A stretch of 64,000 nucleotides of DNA from Eupeodes corollae (taxonomy: Eukaryota; Arthropoda; Insecta; Diptera; Syrphidae): assembly GCF_945859685.1 (NCBI RefSeq), contig NC_079147.1, positions 250,842,572 to 250,906,571 on the forward strand, in the 5' to 3' direction. This document shows positions 35,101 through 44,403 of this stretch, piece by piece; the first letter of the stretch is position 1; each line of letters begins with the position of its first letter. The position numbers were made by a program, and so were the translations under genes. Under the pieces are notes generated by a model. That model searched no databases. It worked only from the letters and a program-made list of their open reading frames with translations, and was not told the DNA's origin.

Positions 35101-36098
35101 ACATATAACACGTTCAATAATTTCAGAGTACAAAGATCCGTTTGTAGCTGTACATCACCTCTCCCTTCTGCATACAAAAAATCTTCACCGGCCAAACCAA
35201 TCATTTCTTTATGTTCTTCGAAATTTATGAAAAACCTTTTGTCACAACACATGTGGCTTGTTGCCCCACTGTCCAAACACCAATTTGACCGATTTAATGT
35301 ACACACATCCATCGCCCCCAACAAACTACATTGCTTATGTTGTTCATTTATGGTAGTAGAGCTCTCTTTGTTTCTACATTGTGCCTTCACATGTCCACGA
35401 CACCCGCACTTGAAGCAAGTAATGTTTCGCAATTTTCCTTTTGCATTTGTATTGTGTTTTCCGGGAGGGTTCATCCGTTGATGACCAAATGTACTAGCTG
35501 TGAAAGCTTGTTGCTTTTCGAATAATGAATCTTCATTGCCTTTGCGTTCTCCTTCTTGTTTCAGCTTGATACACAGAATATCAAATTTGGGTAAATAGTC
35601 ACGCGTCTCTATAGCCACTACAAAACTTTCGAACATTTTCGGCAAACTAGAAAGAAGAATTATTGTTCGCAATTCATCGTTCATTTCTATGCCGACTCCG
35701 GCAAGCTTGTCCAATACTTCAACAAATGTATTCAAATAGCTGGACATGCTCTGACCGTCTGACATCCGCAAACTCAATAATTTCTTGTAAAGGGATACTT
35801 TGCGTTGAGGTCCACTTGGCTGATGAACTTCTTTAAGTTTCGTCCAGGCGTCAAAGGACGTAGCACAATCCTTTATGTAACCTAATTGCGAAGGTTTTAC
35901 ACTCAGGGTGATCATGGCCAACGCTTTCTCGTCTATGCTTGGCCAATCGGTTCCTGTTTCTTCTTTTACTTCTTCTCTCTTCAACGTACCTGATGCAACA
36001 CTCCATAGTTCCGCATGTACCAAAACGCTTCGCATCTGAATGCTCCAAGAATCATAATTCTTTTCTTCCAACTTCTCTATTTGGTACATTGCACTCAT
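32151..36098 (-). CDS. Copia gag-pol polyprotein, intact
   Basis: One 1315-residue ORF makes the capsid and all enzymes for copy-and-paste transposition. In order: a copia-type gag region (about 1-200); a CCHC zinc knuckle (C228, C231, H236, C241); aspartic protease with DSGA at 276-279; a GAG-pre-integrase zinc region (H400, H405, C434, C437); integrase with D465, D528 and E564 (DD35E spacing); reverse transcriptase with D915 and YVDD at 1000-1003; RNase H with D1167 or D1169, E1208 and D1245. All key residues are present. The start codon is the first ATG after the primer site, 77 bases inside. Length and domain order are typical of Ty1/copia. Gag and pol are in one frame, so no frameshift signal is needed here. 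Confidence 0.95.
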   Translation of the reverse strand: MSAMYQIEKLEEKNYDSWSIQMRSVLVHAELWSVASGTLKREEVKEETGTDWPSIDEKALAMITLSVKPSQLGYIKDCATSFDAWTKLKEVHQPSGPQRKVSLYKKLLSLRMSDGQSMSSYLNTFVEVLDKLAGVGIEMNDELRTIILLSSLPKMFESFVVAIETRDYLPKFDILCIKLKQEGERKGNEDSLFEKQQAFTASTFGHQRMNPPGKHNTNAKGKLRNITCFKCGCRGHVKAQCRNKESSTTINEQHKQCSLLGAMDVCTLNRSNWCLDSGATSHMCCDKRFFINFEEHKEMIGLAGEDFLYAEGRGDVQLQTDLCTLKLLNVLYVPNMKSNFMSVSRAVQNNCVVHFGKKHAEVIQDGECILKVNKVGNLYIFECRNSNCFAAVQDEADLWHRRYGHLNYGSLMEIAKKNLVHGIEKVNFKSNTTCKTCMVSKIHVHPFPNATSNRATELLELVHTDVCGPFQPRSIGGSKYFLTFIDDRSRRVFVYFLKTKDEVFSKFVEFKNLVERQTGKKLKCLRSDNGREYINKTFDLYLKTNGIARQLTMAYTPQQNGVAERANRTLVEMSRCLLVQSGLCDSLWGEAVNTSVYLRNRSPTSALVNMTPMEAWTGKKPSISHLKVFGSFAVALEKGHKNSKFHAKGKEYRMVGYSVQAKGYRLYDVNTREVVEKRDVLFDELKNREYADGSTVFKTPDTISFDLPSKVVVSGDEAEAYEDAQSFDDNDCFEETVNERSGQTEPAVENSSENNLEEAVNDVQEDDLRIGPGRPRLLRSGRIGRPKKQYNVLSALVASDVPIPSSYEEATSSEYDSYWRDAMQKEYEALLANQTWVVAELPSNQRAIGCKWVYNLKRDASGEIERFKARLVAKGCSQQYGVNYGETFSPVCRLESVRFILALAAELKLFLHQMDVCTAYLNSDLTDTVYMKQPPGYADSSQPDKVLLLKKAIYGLKQSGREWNFKLDGVLREMGFVPCDNEPCLYKQQKMGNLSLILIYVDDIIIACQSKQDLLNIKADISKSFNCTDKGTLNLFLGMEIQREGEIGEITLGQTQYIKDLLQRHGSQECRPAATPLDAGFQVACDNDRCQKVNTRSYQSVIGELMWLALTTRPDILHSVAKLSQRNKDPHVEHHAGVKHILRYLASTVDKKIHYKKCGMAFTGYVDADWGGDKVDRKSYTGYVYFLAGGPISWKSEKQRSVALSSTEAEYMALSTACKEAIAMRRLIIEIGCGEAGSPTVVYGDNLSAQQLAKNPVHHARTKHVDIRYHFVRQIVNEGDIVLKYAPTDLMIADILTKNLAKNKHQEFTKMLNLS

Positions 36099-36161
36099 CT
36101 TGATAATTGTGACGAACTATTGCTGCGATTCAAATCTTTTCTTTTTACCGCATGCGGTCGC

Positions 36162-36175
36162 CTGGGCCCATAACC
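36162..36175 (-). promoter_or_regulatory. Copia primer binding site, internal initiator-tRNA type
   Basis: On the minus strand GGTTATGGGCCCAG follows the 5' LTR directly. This is complementary to the anticodon-stem/loop part of insect initiator tRNA-Met (CTGGGCCCATAACC), not to a tRNA 3' end. Drosophila copia and yeast Ty5 are known to prime from such a half-tRNA, so this element very likely does too. Confidence 0.9.
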
Positions 36176-36370
36176 TATTGAGCAGAAATTCGGCGAAGAG
36201 AAAAATGTGGAAAAAGAAAAACAAAGGCGTCTTAACGATTGAAGAGTTTATTTGCGAATGAAAAATATATTCTAGATATTTACAAAATGAGTTTTCATAT
36301 TTTCCTACAGATACTTGATTTGTTATTTGTATACAGTAATATTTTCACCAAAGTTACATACATTTCAACA
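36176..36370 (-). repeat. Copia 5' LTR
   Basis: Same 195 bp as the 3' LTR. It holds the promoter in element orientation; no TATA box is asserted. Confidence 0.95.
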
Positions 36371-36375
36371 ATCCT
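36371..36375. other. Target-site duplication of copia, right
   Basis: ATCCT, followed by AATGTTGAAAAC, which is where the interrupted Q unit resumes. Confidence 0.9.
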
Positions 36376-37290
36376 AATGTTGAAAACAATATTTCTTAAA
36401 AGAAAAAGTTAGTTAGAACCTATTATCTCAAAGTTTTTAAGAGATATTTGAGTCGAAAATCATTTTTACGAACTTTTGTTAATTTTTTTTCGGTTTTTAG
36501 TTTTTTGTACAAAAACTGTCAAATCGATTTTTTTCAAACTTTAACTGAATGTTGATAACAAGATGTTTTGAAAGATAAAAGTCAATTAAAGCCAATATCT
36601 CAAAGTTTTGAAAAGATATTTAAGTCGAAAATCAATTTTTACCAACTTTTATAAATTTTTTTTAGGTTTTTATTTTTTGTAAAAAAAACTGTCAATTCGA
36701 TTTTTCACAAAATTTTATCAGATATCAAAAACATTATTCTTCGTTGCACAAAATTGTTTTGGAGATGAAATCATATTTCAGTCGTAAAATTTTGGAAGTG
36801 ACAATTTTTTTTTCAGTTTTATTGATTTATAAAAAATCCGTTATATTGATTTTTTTCAAAAAATATACCTGTTTTGTGTCAAGTTACAATATATTATATA
36901 AAATTTAATTCAAGTCTCTAGCGTTTCGTTCGTAAGATATTTAGGGTTAACCAAAATTTTCACCTTTTTTCAAACTGCTATGGCAAAAAAACCACAGACG
37001 CAATTTTCTTGAGAGCCCTTTCTGCATCTTTCTGTCTTATTATCTTTATAACAAAATTTATTTGAAGTCGATATCGCTTCTGGTTCTTGAGCTATGGACG
37101 ACGAAAAAAACGTCGCGAACGTACGGACGTACGGACGTACGGACGTACAAACGTACGTACACACGCACGCACAGACATCTTTCTAAAAATCTTTTATTTC
37201 GACTCTAGGAACCTTGAAACGTCGAGAAATGTCAAAATTTTCAATTTGTCAAATCGGACCCATTACAATAACTTCCTATGGGAAGTTGAA
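36376..37290 (+). repeat. Family Q copy 1, part after the copia insertion
   Basis: It contains three more internal units, then the conserved end: TTATTCTTCGTTGCACAAAA, GTTAACCAAAATTTTCACC, a GAACGTACGGACGTACGG-type tract at about 37,116-37,160, TTTCGACTCTAGGAACC, and CTTCCTATGGGAAGTTG. It runs straight into another Q start, so copies 1 and 2 are in tandem. No protein is encoded. Confidence 0.8.
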
Positions 37291-37296
37291 AAGAGT

Positions 37297-37905
37297 CTGG
37301 GATGCGACGGACACTGATAACTTTCCATTCCGTCTGTCGAATTATCTTGCTTAAAAGTTTGTAGGTTTTTGGGTTGGGTTAAAAAAGTTATCAAAATTGC
37401 TGTTACAAATTTTTAAATTACCAACAATATTTGTCATGTAAAGAAATAGTTTAATTTGAAAATCTAGTTTTCTTAAATAGATTTTTTGGAGAAAACAAAT
37501 TTTTACCAATTAAGTAGCATTTCTTAAATTTTACAAATTGGATGAATATAATTGATTTGAGAGATATCACGAACCGAACACCAATTTTTACAAAATGTAC
37601 GTACTATTTCTTGTAGATATTTTTTTAAAATGAAAAAAAAAACGACTTTTGGATTCTTATAAAAAAAAAAAACTACTGAATATCGAAAACATTATTTTCC
37701 GTGAAATAAAAAGAATTTGAAGACAATATTTTTAATTTTTAAAAGCTATTTTGAGTCGTTAATAAATTTTTACCAAGTTTAAGTATTGTTTTTTTGTAAG
37801 GTTTTTATTTTTTGTAAAATATTGGCAATAAGGTTTCTCTCAAAGTTTTACCCAAAGTTAAAATAATATTCCTTATAAGATAAAATAAGTTTTAAGCCAT
37901 ATTCT
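37297..37905 (+). repeat. Family Q copy 2, truncated
   Basis: It starts CTGGGATGCGACGGACACTG in direct orientation, a few bases after the end of copy 1, and contains the internal units but not the end region. It stops where an inverted copy begins. Confidence 0.75.
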
Positions 37906-37910
37906 TATTT

Positions 37911-38520
37911 TAATGGGTCCGATTTGTCAAATTGAAAATTTTGACATTTCTTAACGTTTCTAGGTCTCTAGAGTCGAAATAAACGATTTTTAGGAAGATG
38001 TCTGTGTGTGCGTGTGTACGTCCGTACGTCCATACGATCGCGACGTTTTTTCGTCGTCTATAGCTCAAGAACCAGAAGAGATATCGACTTCAAATAAATT
38101 TTGTTATCCAGATAATAATGTAGAAAGGTACAGAAAGGGCTCTCAACAAAATTGTGTGGTTGGTTTTTTTCTTGCCATAGGTAGCAGTTTAAAAAAAAGG
38201 TGAGCATTTTGGTTAACCCTAAACATCTCACGAACTAATAACACCAGAGACTTGAATTAAATTTATTTTCTATATTGTAACGTAATACCAAGCAAGTATA
38301 TTTTTGGAAAAAAAATCAACAATTAACGGTTTTTTTATAAATCAAAAAAAAACTGAAAAAATGTGTTACCTCGAAAATTTTACGAAAACAAAATTATTTA
38401 ATTTCCAAAACCACTTTGTGCAACGATTATTTTTCGTCATCTGGTGAAATTTTGAGAAAAATTAAATTGACAGTTTTTTCTTTAAAAAAATAAAAACCTT
38501 AGAGTTAATAAAAATTGAAT
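37911..38520 (-). repeat. Family Q copy 3, inverted
   Basis: Reverse complement of the end region of copy 1: AATGGGTCCGATTTGTCAAA, GTACGTCCGTACGTCC, TTTTTTCGTCGTCTATAGCT, TTTGTGCAACGATTATTTTT. With copy 1 it forms an inverted repeat with arms of roughly 600 bp and a spacer of about 640 bp. Confidence 0.8.
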
Positions 38521-38526
38521 TTCGAC

Positions 38527-38597
38527 TCAAAACAGAGTCTGTCGATTTATCTTGCTTGAAAGTATAAAGAAATAATTTACTTTGAAAATCTAGAGAA
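38527..38597 (+). repeat. Family Q start fragment
   Basis: AGTCTGTCGATTTATCTTGC and following bases match the first 100 bp of the other Q copies in direct orientation. Confidence 0.6.
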
Positions 38598-39130
38598 GTA
38601 AAACAAGTGGGCCCCGCGATTCCACTCCTACAGCCTTAACTATTGGGTCAAAGCAGTTCAAACTTGGAATTTAAGGTTTTAAACAATTTAGTGTTAGGAG
38701 TTTTTTTTTATTTTACTTATAAGATCGAAAAGAACAGTACAAATTTGTTGGTAAAAAATTGAAGATTCAAATTATCTCAAATGTATTAAATTGGATCTGC
38801 TTCTTTCAATAAAAAATGTATATTTGTACCTATTGCTATAGAACAGTTATTGTGTTTTATATTTTCCTCAGGAACTAATGAACCGATTTCAATATTTGTT
38901 TCTATACGAGCTCTTATACTGTCTTAATAATATTTGATGATTAAAAATGTCAACATTTTTGTTCTGGATAAAAGAAATACTAGGTAAATTTTTTCCAAAA
39001 TTCGATATCTCGAGAACGGGTCATAATATTTTTACGAAAATTCGATGTAAAACTTATTTTGATAAGCTCAAAAACAGTATACTTACATTTTTTAAACTAA
39101 AATTGAAAATTTGTATACATACAAAATTAT
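38598..39130 (+). repeat. Family S repeat copy
   Basis: GAAGTAAAACAAGTGGG, CTATTGGGTCAAAGCAG, AAACTTGGAATTTAAGG, AACCGATTTCAATATTTG and ATTTGATGATTAAAAATGTC match, as reverse complement, the sequence at 62,760-63,110. It is non-coding and of unknown type. Confidence 0.65.
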
Positions 39131-39327
39131 TTAAAAAAAAACGCCTTAACGCTTTTCGAAAAAAAAGTAATAAATCAAGATTTTTTTGATTAGAAGACAA
39201 ACTTATTTCATTAGTAAACTTTTAAATAAATTTTCTTATCGTAAACAGAGTCCTTGCATACAGAAGCAAGTTCATGCGATACAATCGTACATTTTATTTT
39301 TTAGATAATAGTGTTTCTTAGTACGAT

Positions 39328-42300
39328 GTTCAAATGGTAGACATGTGCATTCAAGAGGACACAAGCGTCCACAGGTTTTTCTCAAAACCCACCTCTGTCT
39401 ATCAACTCCTACTCTCACCTCCCCGCGGTGAACATCGGGTGCCTAGTACCTAAACTGGTGATTGGGTTCCAACCCCAGTGGAAAGTTGTTGGGGGCAGCA
39501 AACGAGAGAGGGGGGAGTGGTGTTTCCACTAAGGCACCTCTCCTTATCCAGGCGACAGCGGACGAATTCTCGAGATAGAATCAACGGTGGCGTCTACAGT
39601 TCCAGTAAGGTCGAACTACTTAGTGAACACGTTATAGGGCTTCTTCGACATATTCGGAGCCCAGGCCTATAAGGAGCGGTTCATCCGGCTCCCCTTCCTT
39701 GTAGTTATACTAAGGATCTGGCCCTCCAGGTTGGGGGTTGTGCCGTCGGGGTGACTTCCTGGCCACGTAAAAACATCATAGTTTCGATGCACCAACAAGC
39801 CTCGGATACGGACGGATTCACTGTTGACAACCCACGCAAACGAAATAAGGACAACGAACTTCGGATATGTACGTGGAATGTTAGGTCCCTTAACAGACCA
39901 CGTGCAGCCGAACAATTAGCGGAAGCCCTAAACTGCTGCAAGGCAGATATTACAGCCATCCAAGAAGTGCGATGGGATGGACCGGGCAAACGCAAACTAA
40001 AAGACTGCGATATCTACTACGGTGACTGCTACCGAGAACAAAGACAGCGTCTATTTGGGTGTGGATTTGTTGTTGGAACTAGGCTCAGGCAAAAAGTCTT
40101 GAGTTTCAACAGTGTGAGCGAGCGCATCACGACAATCCGCATCAAGGCTAAATTCGCCAACATAAGCCTAATATGCGCGCATGCCCCAACAGAGGAGAAA
40201 TATGAAGACACCAAAGACATATTCTTCGAGCTCTTGGACAAGACATATGAGCAGTGCCCTGGCTATGACATTAAAATTGTCTTAGGAGATTTATGCACCA
40301 AGCTAGGAAGAGAAGACATCTTTGGTGGCATAATCGGGAGATACAGCCTGCACGACACTACCTCCGACAACGGATTCAGGCTGGTCGATTTCGCTGCGGG
40401 GCGAGACGTTCTGGTAGCTAGTACGCAGTTCACGCATCTTAATATCCACAAGGGGACATGGAAATCTCCTGATCAATCAACCGTCAACCAGATTGACCAC
40501 ATTGCGATCGACGCACGACACTTTTCCAGTATCCAGGATATCCGAACTTTCTGAGGGGTCAACATTGACTCGGACCACTACCTCGTTGTAGCCAAGGTAC
40601 TGCTACGGATATCCCGATCCAAGCCAAAACAAGGAAGTACTGTGAGCAGATTCGACGTTAGACGGCTACAATCGCAAGAGACTGCCATGTCCTTTTCCGA
40701 TCGAGTTTATAATAACCTCTTAAGGAGCCCTATGATGCCTGCATTAAGAATTGAAAACCGGTGGCAACATTGCCTTGCAGCCATCAGAGATGCTGCCTCT
40801 GAAGTGCTAGGTTTCACAAGGCCACAACAGCGAAACCCCGGTTTGGCGACGAATGCCGGCAAGCGCATGCAGCTAAGCAAGAGGCATACAAAACGGCGCT
40901 GCACAAAAGGACTAGAGCTGCTAGCGAGCTCTACGAGCAGAGGAGGAGAGAGGAACACCGGCTTCTTAGATGAAAAAAAGAGAGCATGAGAAGCGCGCGA
41001 TCGAGGAGATAGAGGGATGTCACAACAGGAATGAGGTTCGTAAATTTTACCAAAAGGTAAAAAAACCTCACAAGGGTACCAGCCACGAACCGAATCCTGT
41101 AAAAACGATCAGGGAAACATCGTAGTAGAACCGCAGTCAATGCTGAGAATATGGAAAGATCACTTCTCCAAATTATGTTACGGCGATGACGAACCGAATT
41201 CAGCTGTAAGGGAGATAGAACCACTAAACCACTACGAAGCAAATCAACAATTCCGCCTACCCGACCTTGACGAAGTGAAGATAGCTATATCTAAACTTAA
41301 GTCAAACAAAGCTGCTGGAGCTGACGGCATCACTGCCGAACTATTCAAACCAGCAGGCGATGACTTGGTACGGAGCATGCACCAACTCATCTGCAAAATA
41401 TGGTCCGAAGAAAGCATGCCCGATGAGTGGAATCTCAGCATAGTGTGCCCGATACATAAGAGAGGAGACCCTGCAAACTGCGCCAACTACAGAGGCATCA
41501 GTCTCCTTAACTTTGCCTATAAGATCCTCTCAGCCATATTATGTGAACGTCTGAAGACATTCGTCAACAACCTGATTGGTCCTTATCAGTGTGGCTTCAG
41601 ACCAGAAAAGTCCACTATCGACCAAATATTCACACTACGGCAGATCTTGGAAAAAAACCCAGGAGCTTCAAATCGATACCCACCATCTCTTTATCGATTT
41701 TAAAGCCGCGTATGACTGCATCTATAGGGAAGAGCTCTACCGAGCAATGTCTAGTTTTGGCATCCCTGTCAAACTTATCCGTTTGTGCAGAATGACGATG
41801 GAGAATGCACGCTGCTCTATCAAGGTCGGAAAAGATCTTACCGATGCATTTGATGTCAAAAAAGGTTTTAGACAAGGCGATGCACTGTCATGCGACTTCT
41901 TCAACATCGTTCTGGAAAGAATTGTGCAAAACTCAACCGTAAACACTAGAGGCACAATCTTCCAAAGATCCATCCAATTACTCGGATACGCAGATGATAT
42001 TGACATAATTGGAAGATCAAAGCGTGATGTCAGTGGAGCGTTTTTGAGCATTGCGACGGAAGCGAAGAAGATGGGTTTAGTGATCAATGAGGGCAAGACC
42101 AAGTATATGCTGTCATCAAATAAGGACACTGACCAACGATGTGTTGGACAAAACGTCACCATGGACAGCTTTAACTTTGACGTAGTCAAGGACTTTGTCT
42201 ACCTAGGCACCGCTATAAACACAGACAACGACACCAGCGCTGAAATCAAACGAAGAATAACTCTTACAAATCGCTGCTTCTTTGGACTTTTGAGACAATT

Positions 42301-42342
42301 GAGAAGTAAAGTCCTCTCTCGAGCATGTAAAATCACCATCTA
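39328..42342 (+). mobile_element. RTE-like LINE with complete 5' end, part before the DNA-transposon insertion
   Basis: It starts GTTCAAATGGTAGACATGTG, the same start as the full-length copy at 56.4 kb. A 5' region of about 420 bp leads to the endonuclease (CTWNVRSL, IQEVRWDG, VLGDL, DSDHYLVV; APE-type residues), then a linker, then RT: NKAAGADGITAELFKPAGDD, VCPIHKRGDPANCANYRGIS, LFIDFKAAYDCIYREELYRA, KKGFRQGDALSCDFFNIVLE and LGYADDIDIIGR. Stops and frameshifts (for example TGA after FSSIQDIRTF) separate the ORF into pieces. RT continues after the nested element. The QGDxLS box and EN-RT order suggest RTE; the clade is not proven. Confidence 0.9.
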
Positions 42343-42345
42343 TAA

Positions 42346-44051
42346 AGGTGCGTGTCCATTTGAGAGTTCTTCTGCTAGTTAACTCTCGATAGCAACTCTC
42401 GGGAGACTGTCCATTTGAGAGCCAAATTTAAGAAATTTTGCTATCGCGAGCTCTCTGGTAGAATATTGAGAGTTTTCTTGCTGAGAGTACTCTCATAACC
42501 GTGTCCACTTGATAGATTTCTTCTGCTAGCATATTATCTCTTGGCCACGTATTCTATCCACACTGATTACTTCCAATCCCGTCTGTCGATTTGCCTTGCT
42601 TAAATGGTCTGTAGGCTTTCGTGTTTTGTTAAAAAAAATTGGAAGTTGAATTATTCTAAAAGATTTAAAAATTAGCAACAACATTTTGCATTTGATGAAA
42701 TAGTTTGACTTCAAAATCTATTTTTGTAAACGAGATTTTTAATTGAAAAACGATTTTTACCAATTTTAGCAGCATTTTATTTTATTTCTTAAATAAATAA
42801 ATGCAAATTGGATTCTAATTTGAAGTCAATATCTGTTCACGAGATATCGAGAACCGAATATCAATTTTTACCAAATTTGCGTACTTTTTTTTGTACATTT
42901 TAGTTTTGTATGAAAATATGGATTTTTATAAAAAAAAAAACTACAGAAAATCGAAAACAATATTTTCTGTAAAATAAAAAAAATTTGAAGACAATATTTT
43001 TAATTTATGAAAAGCTTTTTGAGTCGAAAGTAATTTTTTTTGTAAAAAAAACTGTCTACCGAATGTTGAAAACAATATTTCTTGTAAGATAAAATAAGTT
43101 GGAAGCCATAATCTCAAATTTTTGAAAAGTTATTTGAGTCAAAATTCAATTTGTAACAACTTTGAGTAATGTTTTTTTTTAGGTTTTTATTTTTTATAAA
43201 AAACTATCAATTCGATTTTTTTCAAAATTTATTCAAAAAATTATGTTAAAAACGTTATTCTTCCGTTGCACAAAATTGTTTTGGAGATAAAATCAATTTT
43301 TATTCGTACAATTTGCGAGGTGTCAAATTTGTTTTCAGTTTTTTTTTGATTTATAAAAAAGCCGTTAGTTGGATTTTTTCATAAAATATACTTGTTTGGT
43401 ATCACGTTAAAATATATAATATAAAATTTAGTTCAAGTCTCTAGCGTTTTTGGTTCGTGAGATATTTGGGGTTAACAAACGTTTTCACCTTTTTTTTAAA
43501 CTGCTATGGTAAAAAAAAACACCCACGCAATTTTCTTGAAAGCTCTTTCTGCATCTTTCTGCCTTATTATCTATATGACAAAATTTATTTGAAGTCGATA
43601 TCTTTACTAGTTCTTGAGCTATGGACGACGAAAAAACGTCGGACGTACGAACGTACGTGCACACGCTCTCACAGGCATCGTTCTTAAAATCTTTTGTTTC
43701 GGTTCTAGGGATCTTGAATCGTCGAGAAATGTCCAAATTTTCAATTTGACAAATCGAACCCATTACAATAGCTTCCTATGGGAATTTAAAAAAGACATAG
43801 TTTCCAATGCCATGTTTACTCTCGACAGCTACTCGCAAAATTCGAACTGTGTTGGTATTCCGCGAGCTTATCTCGGATAGTGGTAAGCAAATGTGTCCAC
43901 TTGCGAGTGACTCTCAAAAAAGTCGAATGTCGAGAGTAATTTATCAACTCTCCGCGAGCTACTCTCCAGGCTATGTCCATTTGCGAGATCGCTCTCGAGA
44001 GCAGCTTGAGAGCGACTCTCAGCACGTTTACTCTCAAATGGACACGCACCT
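42346..44051. mobile_element. PIF/Harbinger-like DNA element with nested Q copy
   Basis: Perfect inverted ends start AGGTGCGTGTCCATTTGAG, and the 3-bp duplication TAA lies on both sides (42,343-42,345 and 44,052-44,054). Intact homologous LINE copies show one TAA at this site. A three-base TWA duplication is typical of PIF/Harbinger. GTCCAYTTGMKAG-type motifs recur near both ends (42,353, 42,409, 42,502, 43,895, 43,975, and inverted at 44,031), with many CTCTCGAGAG-type palindromes between them. No transposase is present. Without the nested Q copy the element would be about 450 bp. Confidence 0.85.
42540..43795 (+). repeat. Family Q copy nested in the Harbinger-like element
   Basis: A nearly complete unit: TCCACACTGATTACTTCCAA at the start, four internal units, CTTCCGTTGCACAAAATTG, GTACGAACGTACGTGC, CTTCCTATGGGAATTTAAA at the end. 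The flanking Harbinger-like sequence lacks Q elsewhere, so Q was inserted or captured here. Exact borders are uncertain by about 20 bp. Confidence 0.7.
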
Positions 44052-44403
44052 TAAGACACTCATCATCCCGGTTCTCATTTATGGCGCTGAGGCATGGACC
44101 CTGTCAAAGAAAGATGAGAGCGTCTTAGGATGCTTCGAGAGAAAAATTCTTCGGGTGATTTTTGGTCCCGTACGCATAGATGGAGAATGGAGGAGAAGAT
44201 ATAACGACGAACTGTACGGGCTGTACAGCGACACTGACCTAGTTAGCAGAATTAAATTCCAACGGCTTAGATGGCTAGGTCATGTAGAACGGATAGACAT
44301 CAACGCTCCAGCCCGGAAGGTCTTCGAATCCAATCCCGAGGGACGGCGCAGTAGAGGAAGACCGCGACTCAGGTGGCGCACCCAGGTGGGAGAGGACCTC
44401 AAC
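44052..44403 (+). mobile_element. RTE-like LINE, RT C-terminus after the insertion
   Basis: It continues the interrupted frame with TLIIPVLIYGAEAWTLSKKD, FERKILRVIFGPVRIDGEWR, NDELYGLYSDTD, LRWLGHVERIDINAPARKVF and RRSRGRPRLRW. It stops at CTCAACCAA, about 100 bp before the expected 3' end, where a mariner-like remnant begins. Loss of the 3' end is unusual for a LINE and implies a later deletion or rearrangement. Confidence 0.9.

Larger units (their letters stand above)
31915..36370 (-). mobile_element. Complete Ty1/copia LTR retrotransposon
   Basis: A 4456-bp element on the minus strand with two 195-bp LTRs that appear identical by eye, a 5-bp duplication ATCCT on both sides, a tRNA-like primer binding site next to the 5' LTR, a polypurine tract next to the 3' LTR and one uninterrupted gag-pol ORF. 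It is inserted in a family Q repeat. Identical LTRs and an intact ORF indicate a recent insertion that may still be mobile. Confidence 0.95.

Noticed and set aside
34981..35481. 166-codon plus-strand ORF
   Set aside because: Lies antisense within the intact copia gag-pol ORF; a shadow of that coding sequence.
37087..37317. 76-codon ORF across the ACGTACG tract, with similar ORFs at 36,970, 38,006, 43,485 and 43,614
   Set aside because: Copies of the Q repeat shift frame relative to each other; the Thr/Val/Arg-rich peptide comes from the simple tract.
39478..39672. Possible small ORF1 in the leader of the RTE-like LINE, also open at 56,473-56,721
   Set aside because: Differences between the two copies change the protein as often as not, so there is no sign of selection on it; treated as untranslated leader.
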